Positions 44,270 to 53,278 of a stretch of DNA of 64,000 bases are shown piece by piece. Position numbers and translations under genes: made by a program. Source of the DNA: DATFNI01 sp963712305. Its GTDB lineage: Bacteria; Bacteroidota; Rhodothermia; Balneolales; DATFMH01. Numbering within the stretch: position 1 is the first letter of the stretch; each line of letters opens with the position of its first letter. The stretch spans positions 310,001 to 374,000 of the forward strand of contig CAVQHI010000002.1 in the NCBI GenBank assembly GCA_963712305.1, read 5' to 3'. The notes under the pieces are model-generated. The model did no database searches, was not told where the DNA came from, and worked only from the letters and a program-made list of their open reading frames with translations.

Positions 44270-44925
44270 GTTCGTTCCTTCACCTGTTGGGCCAGCCAAT
44301 CACACCATTGATCGATGCCCTCACCGCTGACACAAGATGTCTTAAAAATGGTTAGAGCAGGGTTGATTCGCAGAGCGTTCTCCCGGAGTTGATCAATATC
44401 ACAGTTTACATACGGCAGCAGGTCAATCTTGTTAATAACCAGTACTTTTGCATTTCGGAACATCGCCGGGTATTTCAGCGGTTTGTCATCTCCTTCTGTT
44501 GTGCTGGCAATGACCACCTTCATGGCCTCGCCGAGATCGAAACCAGCAGGGCAGACCAGGTTGCCTACATTTTCAATGAATAACAGCTCAGTCTGTTCTG
44601 GCTGAATATCAATAAGAGCATCCCTGACCAGTGCGGCTTCCAGGTGGCAGGAACCATTAGTGACAAGCTGGATAACAGGTAAATTGTACGACTCCAGCCG
44701 TTCTGCATCCAGGCTGGTTTGTACATCGCCAATGACAACTGCCGGTTTTACGGCTTGTGATTCCAGTTTTTTCAGCGTTCGTTCCAGCAGGCTTGTTTTT
44801 CCGGAGCCGGGTGAGCTCACGAGGTTAAGAGCAAAGATCCCGTGTTTTTCAAAAAACAGACGATTTTCACCTGCAACCTCATCATTCTTTTGCAAAACTT
44901 TGCGTTCAATTGTTTTAATACTCAT
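44248..44925 (-). CDS. hypB: Hydrogenase nickel incorporation GTPase HypB
   Basis: This 225-residue SIMIBI-class GTPase inserts nickel with HypA. Its P-loop is SSPGSGKTSLLE near residue 42. Also visible are VIGDVQTSLDAERL, FIENVGNLVCPA and the guanine motif NKIDLLP. There is no histidine-rich N-terminal nickel store. The start at 44925 (MSIKTIERKVLQKNDE) is preferred to an upstream in-frame Met at 44958 that overlaps hypA. Its end overlaps the start of hypF. Confidence 0.96.
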   Translation of the reverse strand: MSIKTIERKVLQKNDEVAGENRLFFEKHGIFALNLVSSPGSGKTSLLERTLKKLESQAVKPAVVIGDVQTSLDAERLESYNLPVIQLVTNGSCHLEAALVRDALIDIQPEQTELLFIENVGNLVCPAGFDLGEAMKVVIASTTEGDDKPLKYPAMFRNAKVLVINKIDLLPYVNCDIDQLRENALRINPALTIFKTSCVSGEGIDQWCDWLAQQVKERTWQNVSG

Positions 44926-44938
44926 GGTTAAAGCTGAT

Positions 44939-45286
44939 TTAGTTTTCAGAAATTTCAAGATCAGATACCGTTAATTCGTTACCTGCCATGACGTCAACAT
45001 CGGTAGAGGCGCAGACGGGACAGGCAAAATCAACCGGTTCGATTTCGGCCTCATGTCCACAATTACTGCACTTTATTCGAAGAGGGACGACCGTAATTTT
45101 AAGTTGAGCGGAGCTCATGAGAGTACCATCTTTGGCTGCATCGAAGCCGGACTGAAGAAATTCGGGGACAATCGTGGAGAAAGCACCGATCCGAACTCTG
45201 ATTGTTTGCAGACGTGGTTCTTCATCTGGAGTCAGATTCTCTCTTGCAATCCGAATAATATTTTGGGCTATAGATAATTCGTGCAT
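44939..45286 (-). CDS. hypA: Hydrogenase nickel metallochaperone HypA
   Basis: This 115-residue protein delivers nickel. The nickel site is at the N-terminus MHELSIAQ, and the structural zinc motif comprises CSNC and CPVC separated by 16 residues. The start at 45286 is fixed by the invariant MHELSI; an 18-residue extension in frame is not conserved. The gap to hypB is only 13 bp. Confidence 0.96.
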   Translation of the reverse strand: MHELSIAQNIIRIARENLTPDEEPRLQTIRVRIGAFSTIVPEFLQSGFDAAKDGTLMSSAQLKITVVPLRIKCSNCGHEAEIEPVDFACPVCASTDVDVMAGNELTVSDLEISEN

Positions 45287-45348
45287 GGTAAGCAGTTCCA
45301 GAATAGCGTTCAGGTAAAACAAGTAGTCTGCAGTTGACAAAATGCCGG

Positions 45349-45603
45349 TTACTCAGAGATCGTTTTTATCTCCTCCGTTTCACCCATTTGTTCCAGGTAA
45401 TCAAATACCCGTCTGGCCTCATCGTCATCTATTTTGCTAATTGCAAAACCAACATGTACAATCACAAAGTCACCGACTTTTACGTCGGGTACGTATGAAA
45501 GGCAAACCTCTTTTTCGAGTCCTCCGAAACTGACTTTGCCCATTATCATCTCATCCTCCCGATGTCCGATATTAACTATTTTTCCAGGTATGGCCAGACA
45601 CAT
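45349..45603 (-). CDS. hypC: Hydrogenase assembly chaperone HypC
   Basis: This 84-residue chaperone pairs with HypD and with the large-subunit precursor. The invariant MCLAIPGKI start with the essential Cys2 fixes the ATG at 45603; the longer frame to 45654 is not conserved. It also has VGDFVIVHVGFAISKID. It is the first gene of the maturation operon. A dyad shared with the hydB upstream region begins eight bases before its start codon. Confidence 0.96.
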   Translation of the reverse strand: MCLAIPGKIVNIGHREDEMIMGKVSFGGLEKEVCLSYVPDVKVGDFVIVHVGFAISKIDDDEARRVFDYLEQMGETEEIKTISE

Positions 45604-45615
45604 AGCTATTAATTT

Positions 45616-45631
45616 AAGAGTTAAATGTCTT
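45616..45631. promoter_or_regulatory. Dyad AAGA-N8-TCTT upstream of hypC
   Basis: On the minus strand the site reads AAGACATTTAACTCTT followed by AAATT, matching 32475-32495 at 19 of 21 bases. It lies only 12 bases before the hypC ATG, so it would overlap the promoter or leader. Confidence 0.55.
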
Positions 45632-45858
45632 TTATTGATAATATATGTAAACACCTGACAATTTCAATAGTTTTGGAGGAGAGAAAACAACCTATTTTGT
45701 CCTAAATTTTGTAGGGCCAGAAGGTAGAATACTTATTTACCGTTAAGAAGAGGAGATCCTTAAGAGATGAAGAAGATCTTTAGAATAATTCACAACCATC
45801 AATTATCCGTGAAATGATATTCTAAGCATATTTCGAAGTGAATAGCGAAAAAATAAAA

Positions 45859-45942
45859 AAAAGCCCCACAACTGTCATTGTGAAGCTTTTTAAAAGTAGC
45901 CGCTATAAATAAAAACATCCCGCCCGATCATAGGCAGGATGT
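45859..45942 (-). terminator. Tandem hairpins between response regulator and hypC
   Basis: Two hairpins are present: AAAAGCCCCACAA/TTGTGAAGCTTTT at 45859-45890 with flanking A and T runs, and ACATCCCGCC/GGCAGGATGT at 45915-45942. They lie between the response regulator end and hypC and probably terminate the two-component operon. The rest of 45632-46079 shows no gene. Confidence 0.65.
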
Positions 45943-46079
45943 TAAATTATCATCTACAGACGGCTATTACCCCATTTGCTATATATAAAGTAATAGAAGC
46001 AAGCCTATGAGGCAATAATTTGAGCTAAATAATTCCTATAAAATTTTTTAATATTAGGTACTTACGGATAGTGATACCC

Positions 46080-46748
46080 TCAGGCCCCTACGAACCCATT
46101 TTCAACCGCGTAGCGTACAAGTCCAGCTGTGTTTTTGATATCCAGCTTTTGCAAAAGGTTGGCGCGGTGAGTCTCAACTGTGCGAGGTGAGATATAGAGT
46201 GATTCCGCTATTTCCTGGCTGGTCAGTCCGTCAGCAATAAGATTTAAAATTTCTTTTTCACGTTTCGTAAGGTGAACGCTTCCACTTCTGGATTGTGGTT
46301 TTTCTATCCTGTTATCCGTAACAGAGTTGATATAGTGCTCAGTCATAAGCATAGAAATGGTACCACTAAAGACCTTTTCTCCACTAGCAATTGATCGAAT
46401 ACCGTTTACAAGTTCCTGTTTATCACAATTTTTGAGCAGATATCCTTTGGCTCCGGCTTTAAGCGCCTGGTTCAGGTATTCTTCATCCATGTGCATGGTA
46501 AGAATAAGTATCCTTGCCTCCGGATAGTCTTCCAATATGGCTCGGGTTGTCTCGATTCCGTTCATTCCCGGCATAGTAATATCTACGATAGCCACATCGG
46601 GAGTGAACCGTCGGTACAGTTCAATAGTGCCCCTGCCATCTGAAGCTTCGCCAATAAGCTCGATGTCGTCAGCTGTCCGAATTACGCTGGCAATGCCGAA
46701 ACGAACAATATCATGATCGTCGGCAAGGATAACTTTAATTCTTTTCAT
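46080..46748 (-). CDS. LuxR/NarL-family response regulator
   Basis: This 222-residue DNA-binding response regulator has a receiver domain with acidic pocket ADDHD, phospho-Asp in AIVDITMPGMNG near residue 56, Thr in ILTMH and Lys in YLLKN. The C-terminal LuxR HTH is LTKREKEILNLIADGLTSQE followed by ISPRTVETHRANLLQKLDI. Its ATG overlaps the kinase stop by 14 bp. It is co-oriented with and upstream of the hyp operon, so hydrogenase control is a reasonable hypothesis. Confidence 0.94.
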   Translation of the reverse strand: MKRIKVILADDHDIVRFGIASVIRTADDIELIGEASDGRGTIELYRRFTPDVAIVDITMPGMNGIETTRAILEDYPEARILILTMHMDEEYLNQALKAGAKGYLLKNCDKQELVNGIRSIASGEKVFSGTISMLMTEHYINSVTDNRIEKPQSRSGSVHLTKREKEILNLIADGLTSQEIAESLYISPRTVETHRANLLQKLDIKNTAGLVRYAVENGFVGA

Positions 46749-48303
46749 AGCTCGTGTCTTGTAACTCTTTTGAATAATCGTTTAATGGAAATTGAATGAT
46801 AAGTTCCGTGCCATTATCTGTTTGCAGATCCAGGTGAAAATCACCATTGTGCAATGCTGTTTGTTCTTTTATTCCAATAAGATATTCTTCAATACCCGTT
46901 TTTTCTATCGAACCCCGTTTGCCGCTTCTATCAGCAGAATCCTCATCATGGATATGTAGCAGTACAGAGGTTTCACGTTGGAATAGTTGTACGTTAATAA
47001 CCAAAGCATGTGTATAATTCATAATGTACTCTAATGCCTCCTGACAGATTCGAAAGACAGTGATTTGATAAAACTCGGGCAGGTCACTGTCAACCTGAAA
47101 CGCGTAAAAAGAGATCTCTTTACCCGAAGTTTTTGAAAGATTACTACATAAAACCTTCAAAGCAGTTACCAAACCAAAATCGTCGATGATTGATGGACGA
47201 AGTTGTTGGGAGATCGCACGTATTTCAGATATGGTTTGATTTAATAGAGAGCGTGCTTTTAGAAGCGCGGCATTTTGCTTCTGGATATCACCGGATTGAT
47301 CAACCAGTTCCAGGTTCATCAAAGCGGCCGATAAGGATTGAGCTAGTTCATCATGAAGCCTTTTGGCCAAGCGTTTCCGCTCATTCTCGATATTAATGAA
47401 TTTACCTAATAAATGTGATTTTTGCTCATTTATATTCTTTGTTTTTTTAGCTAAAACGTCACTAAGGACAATAACACCTTTTACTTCATTCCGTTTGTTT
47501 CTCCAGGGAATCATGGTCCAATTCAATGAAGCACTTTCATTGAGAGGTGATATCCAGCGTCCTTTGATCATTTCACCGTTTAGAGCACGGTTCCATTCTG
47601 AGCCCCATTTTTTTGCAATAGTCGCAGATGAAATAAATTCATTCTTTTCATCAAAGAAACGGGTCCATCGGCTATTCGATGTTATTTTGTCTCCATTGCT
47701 GCTGAATACGGCAAAGGCCAGCTCATCGTTTGATTTTAAAGCTTCAAGAACACCATACTCAACTTCACGCGATGTTGTCGTGGCAGACCCCGATAAACGG
47801 GGCAGAATAGAGATGGTAAACTCTGCAATGACTCTTTCCAACTTTTGCAGTTCAGTTTCCGTAAGATTCCCAGGGGATGTATGATCATATCCCAATGCAA
47901 TCCAACCGATAGATTCATCTTCCAGGAAAAGCGGGCAGATATCTATTTGTTCTAAAGGGGCGGGTATTTCAGGAGTTAAAAGGCTGATGATCTCCTTGTC
48001 AGGTATTCTTCCTGTTATCTTCATACTGTTTTTTATGATTTCAAGATAAGTACCGGAAGAAGATTCCAGTGATTTTTTATCAGCGAAAAATTCTATGGCA
48101 TGATCATCATCCGTATTGTTACGGATAGCATCGGAAAGGTATAAAATCACCATGGAAGCTCCGAAAAAACTACCTACTGCCTCACATATCCATGAGCTTT
48201 CGACCTCTGAAGATATTTCGCTTAGAGACGTGTGATGCAAATGATTACTACCGTCTAAAATATGTTTATTAGCCACGACAATTCGATTCAAAGCCACACC
48301 CAA
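46735..48303 (-). CDS. Sensor histidine kinase (HisKA_3 type) with degenerate ATPase domain
   Basis: This protein of up to 522 residues has a GAF-like N-terminal half, then a PAS-like segment (AVFSSNGDKITSNSRWTRFF near residue 215) and a HisKA_3 dimerisation domain whose phospho-accepting histidine is in RLAKRLHDELAQ. The ATP-binding part is atypical. The N-box reads QEALEYIMNY, with Tyr where Asn is expected, and the DxGxG motif is not recognisable (HDEDSADRSG). The start is uncertain: the frame opens at a TTG, with a GTG two codons later. It pairs with the response regulator. Confidence 0.85.
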   Translation of the reverse strand: MGVALNRIVVANKHILDGSNHLHHTSLSEISSEVESSWICEAVGSFFGASMVILYLSDAIRNNTDDDHAIEFFADKKSLESSSGTYLEIIKNSMKITGRIPDKEIISLLTPEIPAPLEQIDICPLFLEDESIGWIALGYDHTSPGNLTETELQKLERVIAEFTISILPRLSGSATTTSREVEYGVLEALKSNDELAFAVFSSNGDKITSNSRWTRFFDEKNEFISSATIAKKWGSEWNRALNGEMIKGRWISPLNESASLNWTMIPWRNKRNEVKGVIVLSDVLAKKTKNINEQKSHLLGKFINIENERKRLAKRLHDELAQSLSAALMNLELVDQSGDIQKQNAALLKARSLLNQTISEIRAISQQLRPSIIDDFGLVTALKVLCSNLSKTSGKEISFYAFQVDSDLPEFYQITVFRICQEALEYIMNYTHALVINVQLFQRETSVLLHIHDEDSADRSGKRGSIEKTGIEEYLIGIKEQTALHNGDFHLDLQTDNGTELIIQFPLNDYSKELQDTSYEKN

Positions 48304-48307
48304 CTAA

Positions 48308-48355
48308 TCAATTGGTATATCTACGTAAGATGCCATGTGCACACTTACCAATTGA
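48308..48355. promoter_or_regulatory. 10-bp inverted repeat upstream of the kinase
   Basis: TCAATTGGTA (48308-48317) and TACCAATTGA (48346-48355) are perfect inverted arms separated by 28 bases, immediately before the kinase start. They may be an operator or leader hairpin. Confidence 0.45.
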
Positions 48356-48582
48356 GTGATTATTATCCGTATTTTTTACGAAACAATCCAATACAGAATA
48401 AACATAAGTATTAAAAATGTATAATATTTGTGGTGGAATTATTAACTGCCTACTGCTCAACGGACAACAAGAATAAATAGCATAATGGCCAATAGGCGAG
48501 CGATTGGTTGCCAGATTGTTTATTTTTGCCGACTTGTATGGCAATCCATTTATCAAACAGGTAATTCGCGGAAACTTATAAT

Positions 48583-50385
48583 ATGCAGCTTAAACGAACA
48601 CATAATTGCGGCGAACTTCGCAAAAATGATACTGGTAACGAAGTAATATTAAATGGTTGGGTAGATACCCGTCGTGACCTGGGCGGTGTGATATTTATTG
48701 ATCTGAGGGATCGGTTTGGCCTAACTCAGATTGTTTTTTCTCCCCAGGATGATGCTAATGCACATGCTCTCGCAGATTCACTACGCAGTGAGTATGTGGT
48801 TGGTGTAAAAGGCGTTGTAAAGCTAAGGGACGAGGTCAATATTAATCCTAATCTTCCAACCGGTGAAATAGAGATTCGTGTTCATGAGTTGGAAATTCTG
48901 TCTAAATCGGATACCCCTCCATTTGAGATTGTTGATGATTTGAAGACAAATGAGGATCTGCGTCTGCGTTATCGCTATCTGGATCTTCGCCGACCGGCTA
49001 TGCAAAAAAATATGATGATGCGCTCCGAAGCGTATCACCTGGTACGGTCGCATTTTCATGAAAATAAATTCGCAGAGATCGAAACACCCATCCTGATGCG
49101 CAGCACGCCAGAGGGTGCACGTGATTATCTGGTACCCAGCCGGGTGAATCCGGGGAAATTTTTCGCATTGCCCCAGAGTCCGCAGACATATAAACAGATT
49201 CTGATGGTCTCCGGCATGGACCGGTATTTCCAGATTGCCAAGTGTTTCCGCGACGAAGATCTTCGCGCCGACCGTCAGCCTGAGTTTACACAAGTTGATG
49301 TAGAGATGTCTTTCATCGATGAAGAAGATATCTATCAAATGACGGAAGGGTTGGTGAAAAAGCTGATTGAGGGATTGCTTGACGAGGATGTCCAAACACC
49401 GTTCCCCAGAATTACCTACAAGGAAGCCATTGAAACCTATGGCTCAGATAAGCCGGATACGCGTTTTGATCTGAAGTTTGTAGATTTATCGGATATCGTA
49501 AAGAACTCGGAATTTCGCGTCTTTTCCAGTACCGTTCAAAAAGGTGGTAAGGTAGTCGGTTTTGTTGCACCGGGACTAGGCTCGCTTGGACGCGGTGTCA
49601 TGGATCGTCTGACACAACGTGTCAAGGATGAAGTCGGAGCGGGCGGACTCATCTATATGAAGAATAATGAGGATGAGCTTTATTCGAGTGTTAGCAAATT
49701 TGTTACCGAAGAAGAAAGCCGTGCAATGGCTGAGCGTGCTAATGCAGGTATCGGTGATTTGATCCTCATTTTAGCAGGACGTGCGCCAGAAGTCTACGAA
49801 CACCTTGGTCAATTGCGTCTGATGATTGCCCGTGAGTATGATCTTATCGATGAGAGCAAGCGCGATCTGCTCTGGGTTACTGATTTCCCGCTTCTTGAAT
49901 GGGAACCGGAAGAAGCGCGTTTCTATGCCATGCACCATCCGTTCACCTCACCAAAACTGGAAGATCTGGACAAGATGGAAGACGAACCGGAAAACATTCG
50001 TGCACGGGCATATGACCTTGTAATGAACGGTAACGAAATTGGTGGTGGATCTATTCGTATTCATCAGCGTGATGTACAACAGCGGATGTTCCACCTACTT
50101 GGAATCGGTGATGAAGAAGCACAGGAAAAATTTGGATTCCTGCTGGATGCCTTCCGTTTTGGCCCGCCTCCCCACGGTGGAATCGCACTTGGTTTGGACA
50201 GAATCATTATGTTGCTTGCCAAAGCAGGAAGTATCCGTGACGTCATCGCATTCCCAAAGAATCAGAAGGCACAAAGCCTGATGGATAACTGCCCGGATGT
50301 GGTAGATCCAAAACAACTGGACGAGCTTCACATCAAGTTGAAGCCCGGAATTAAAGATTTAAAAGACAGAATAAAGAAAATCTGA
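48583..50385 (+). CDS. aspS: Aspartate--tRNA ligase
   Basis: This 600-residue bacterial-type AspRS has an N-terminal OB-fold anticodon domain (GWVDTRRDLGGVIFIDLRDR), class II motif 2 FRDEDLRADRQPEFTQVDVE, a GAD insertion domain in mid-protein and motif 3 GIALGLDRIIMLLA. The length is usual. It is followed after six bases by an acyl-ACP thioesterase gene, with which it is probably cotranscribed. Confidence 0.97.
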   Translation: MQLKRTHNCGELRKNDTGNEVILNGWVDTRRDLGGVIFIDLRDRFGLTQIVFSPQDDANAHALADSLRSEYVVGVKGVVKLRDEVNINPNLPTGEIEIRVHELEILSKSDTPPFEIVDDLKTNEDLRLRYRYLDLRRPAMQKNMMMRSEAYHLVRSHFHENKFAEIETPILMRSTPEGARDYLVPSRVNPGKFFALPQSPQTYKQILMVSGMDRYFQIAKCFRDEDLRADRQPEFTQVDVEMSFIDEEDIYQMTEGLVKKLIEGLLDEDVQTPFPRITYKEAIETYGSDKPDTRFDLKFVDLSDIVKNSEFRVFSSTVQKGGKVVGFVAPGLGSLGRGVMDRLTQRVKDEVGAGGLIYMKNNEDELYSSVSKFVTEEESRAMAERANAGIGDLILILAGRAPEVYEHLGQLRLMIAREYDLIDESKRDLLWVTDFPLLEWEPEEARFYAMHHPFTSPKLEDLDKMEDEPENIRARAYDLVMNGNEIGGGSIRIHQRDVQQRMFHLLGIGDEEAQEKFGFLLDAFRFGPPPHGGIALGLDRIIMLLAKAGSIRDVIAFPKNQKAQSLMDNCPDVVDPKQLDELHIKLKPGIKDLKDRIKKI

Positions 50386-50391
50386 ATTTAG

Positions 50392-51174
50392 ATGACAAAG
50401 TCCGACAGAATACAGAATGATTCTGTTTGGGAAGAAGAATTTCGGGTTAGAGCATATGAGGTTGACATCAACGGATTGGCCAGCCTTGCTTCCCTTTGCA
50501 ACTACCTTCAGGAGGCGGCCGGTAATCACGCTCAAAAACTCAACGTTTCCATTGATGACCTTGGTAAAGAGAATAAAACGTGGGTGCTTTTACGGTTACG
50601 TTTGAGCATTACCAAACAGCCGGATCTCGGAGAAACGATAAAAGTCAGAACCTGGCCGTCAGGAACGGACCGTCTGTTCACAACGCGTGATTTTGAAATG
50701 TTTGATGCAAACGGAGAGATCCTTGTTAAGGCAACAAGTGTCTGGCTTGTGATCGACAGAACAACCCGCCGTCCATCACGGCTTCCCGAATCGGTAGTTA
50801 AATTGATTCGTCCTAATACACCACGAGCTCTGACAGTGGATTTACATCAACAACTGCCAGAACCGGCTCATCCGCCGCGGCATACGGCTGAGCTAATCGC
50901 GCGTCGCAGCGATCTCGATATCAACGGCCATGTTAACAATGTGCATTACATCGAATGGGCAGTTGAACCGATGGATGATGCCTTCCTTCTAAAATATCGT
51001 CCCGTTGAATTAAATGTGCAGTTTCTGGCCGAGTCGAGGCAGGGTACGATTGTGATCAGCAACCTGAACGAGATAGACGGTGCCAATTCGAAGCTCCTGC
51101 GTCATCAACTGATGAAAAAATCAGAAGAGACACCCCTGGCCCGGCTGGAGACTCGTTGGGTGAAACAGGTTTAA
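50392..51174 (+). CDS. Acyl-ACP thioesterase
   Basis: This 260-residue double hot-dog enzyme of the FatA/FatB-like family hydrolyses acyl-ACP to release fatty acids. The first hot-dog has EVDINGLASLASLCNYLQEA, and the central helix segment includes VRTWPSGTDRLFTTRDFE. The second hot-dog begins at about residue 160 with SDLDINGHVNNVHYIEWA, where the conserved Asn and His lie. It is cytoplasmic. It forms an operon with aspS, six bases upstream. Confidence 0.92.
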   Translation: MTKSDRIQNDSVWEEEFRVRAYEVDINGLASLASLCNYLQEAAGNHAQKLNVSIDDLGKENKTWVLLRLRLSITKQPDLGETIKVRTWPSGTDRLFTTRDFEMFDANGEILVKATSVWLVIDRTTRRPSRLPESVVKLIRPNTPRALTVDLHQQLPEPAHPPRHTAELIARRSDLDINGHVNNVHYIEWAVEPMDDAFLLKYRPVELNVQFLAESRQGTIVISNLNEIDGANSKLLRHQLMKKSEETPLARLETRWVKQV

Positions 51175-51210
51175 TCCTCTTCTCAATAAACAATCATTAT
51201 CCGCCGCACG

Positions 51211-52632
51211 CTATTCCATCACCAACATCTTTTTAACAAACACTTTATTCCCCGCCTGCAGGCGGTAGAAGTACAACCCACTGGCCAGTTGCGATGCATT
51301 GAAAGTGACCTGGTGCGACCCGGCCGGTTGCCGGGTATTCACCAGCACCGAAACCCGCTGACCTAAAATGTTGTACACCGTCAAACGCACCGGTCCCGCT
51401 TTTGCCACCTCGTAACGAATCGTGGTAGTGGGATTAAACGGATTGGGGTAGTTTTGGTGCAGTACGTATTGATCTGGTTCCTGGTTACTGCCTGGCTGTT
51501 CAATACCCGTGGTTATACGCGAAAGGGTGTGAATGCCCGAGGGGGTTACCTTCAGCAGCGAGGAGTCGGTGAGGGCGTAGACGATGTCTTCCCCCGGGTG
51601 TTTATAAATGCCTATGATCGTACAGGAGGTGTCGGGAAGGGTTTGCCATGGAACCTGGTTCAGATTAATATCTCCCCCATAGTTACCAAATTTGTAAATC
51701 TTCCTTCCCTCGGCCAGGAAGAGAACACCGGACTGGTCTTGGTCCAGGCTCACGTAAAACCGGGTGGTGTCCTGGTACAAGGTCTGCCAACTGCCGGCAT
51801 CGCCCTGTTTGCCCGAACCACGCAGCTCGTACCAGGTCTTGCCGCTCTGCGGGACCTGGGTTATTATTGCATAGACGTGGGTTGTGTCCGGATCATAGTG
51901 AAAGGAAGAGTAATAACCCTGTGTTTCATCGAAAAGCCATGAACCTATCGTTGTGTCTACAATGGAGAGGCTATCCCCTCCAGTTCTCGTTTGCTCTAGA
52001 TAGGTGAGACCATTTGATGTGCTGTCGAAAAAGGCGAGATCCTCATTATAGGGCGCTACAGAAATAAAGGCGGCAGGTATTACAGAATCAGGGGGTGGAT
52101 ATAATTGACCGGTTGAGAATGAGACCCCTTTCCAATGATACCCTTCATCCGTACTAATCATGGTAGCCCGATACGTATAATAAGATCCGATATTTACATA
52201 AACCCGACTGGAAGAATCTGCCACACCTATAGGCTCAAAGATAGTAGGATAAGCACGATAGGTTGAAACACACGCTGAATCACAACGTTCGATTCCACCC
52301 ACTGGGTCTACTACTATAGTTATTTTAGAATAAATATAATTGTCGGGATCCCGATTGAAAAAAGCATAATTATCGCCAATGGTGATCGATGGATTAGACA
52401 AGGTCTTGTTCTGTCCCTTGAGAAAACGGCTCAGCTTTCCCGTGGACGTATTATACTGCAGTATCTCATTATACTGACCGGTATGGTGCCCGAAAAACAG
52501 ATGCACTACTTCAGCCGTATCCACCATGCCTTTTAGATCGTGATAGGGTCCGGCACTGTTTTGTGCCATTGCCGGCAGGGAAGTGGCCAGCAGCAAAATC
52601 ATGGTGAGAAAAAGCTTTTTTTTATGTGTCAT
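51211..52632 (-). CDS. Secreted protein with T9SS type-A sorting domain
   Basis: This 473-residue exported protein starts at the ATG at 52632, which gives a clean signal peptide ending SLPAMAQ. The central region has repeated short beta segments (for example AEVVHLFFGHHTGQ and VYALTDSSLLKVTPSG), suggesting a propeller-like fold, but no known domain is recognised. The C-terminal 85 residues form a type-A sorting domain: HQNYPNPFNPTTTIRYE, YNILGQRVSVLV and SGLYFYRLQAG. It would be exported by the type IX system to the surface. A longer frame to 52767 includes the hairpin and is unlikely. Confidence 0.88.
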   Translation of the reverse strand: MTHKKKLFLTMILLLATSLPAMAQNSAGPYHDLKGMVDTAEVVHLFFGHHTGQYNEILQYNTSTGKLSRFLKGQNKTLSNPSITIGDNYAFFNRDPDNYIYSKITIVVDPVGGIERCDSACVSTYRAYPTIFEPIGVADSSSRVYVNIGSYYTYRATMISTDEGYHWKGVSFSTGQLYPPPDSVIPAAFISVAPYNEDLAFFDSTSNGLTYLEQTRTGGDSLSIVDTTIGSWLFDETQGYYSSFHYDPDTTHVYAIITQVPQSGKTWYELRGSGKQGDAGSWQTLYQDTTRFYVSLDQDQSGVLFLAEGRKIYKFGNYGGDINLNQVPWQTLPDTSCTIIGIYKHPGEDIVYALTDSSLLKVTPSGIHTLSRITTGIEQPGSNQEPDQYVLHQNYPNPFNPTTTIRYEVAKAGPVRLTVYNILGQRVSVLVNTRQPAGSHQVTFNASQLASGLYFYRLQAGNKVFVKKMLVME

Positions 52633-52654
52633 GGTATTTCTCTTTTTAAACGGG

Positions 52655-52692
52655 AAACCTCCAAGGTTTTGGAAACCTTGGAGGTTTTTTTT
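52655..52692 (+). terminator. Hairpin CCTCCAAGG...CCTTGGAGG with T-run
   Basis: A 15-bp stem AAACCTCCAAGGTTT/AAACCTTGGAGGTTT with three-base loop is followed by Ts on the plus strand. No plus-strand gene ends nearby, so it may be a repeat or attenuator-like leader hairpin of the secreted protein gene rather than a true terminator. Confidence 0.5.
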
Positions 52693-52999
52693 AGACGGAG
52701 TTCCGCATATCACCAGCAAATTTTGCGCGTGTGCTTTCTTGGCGTAGAAAACCAGGAAACCAATCATTAATATATATCCATCTTCATCTCGTGATCCTCT
52801 TTTTCTCTTTGATTATAGTATATTCTACCTCCACACTTTGGCCAAATAAGACCAGTGATTCTCGCTGAGCGGATGAATAATTCTGCTCACATAACTAACT
52901 TTCTTATAAGAAGGATTTACAAATAGTTCAGTAGAGAATCAACTGAATTTTGTAATTCGTTGAGTAACGATATCGTAATCTTACCGATGGATGCGCAGC

Positions 53000-53093
53000 T
53001 ACCCTGACAGGGTCAGAGAACTTGTCTTTCAACAGATACGGATGTTTCAATCGAAGATATATGTGAGATCAGAGATCTGACCCTGTCAGGGTA
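53000..53093. repeat. 18-bp perfect inverted repeat with ACCCTGACAGGGT core
   Basis: TACCCTGACAGGGTCAGA at 53000-53017 is repeated inverted at 53076-53093. Each arm also contains its own ACCCTG/CAGGGT palindrome. It lies in the 52693-53278 gap, which shows no gene. Confidence 0.7.
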
Positions 53094-53278
53094 TACCATG
53101 GCTGCCAGCGAACGGGGGCATTGAGCTTCACTGTCATTCGATGGTTATTCGCTACGCTACCATTCATTGTTATATCTACAATTCAAATTTTAGCTGGCAA
53201 CTGAATGACTACCGAATGGCTATTGAATAACCACCAATCTAATCTCAACTCTAAGTACTCCAGGTTCTCTTAGGTACT

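Noticed and set aside
43631..44311. 226-codon plus-strand frame
   Set aside because: It is antisense to the zinc-finger and acylphosphatase part of hypF, whose motifs are unmistakable.
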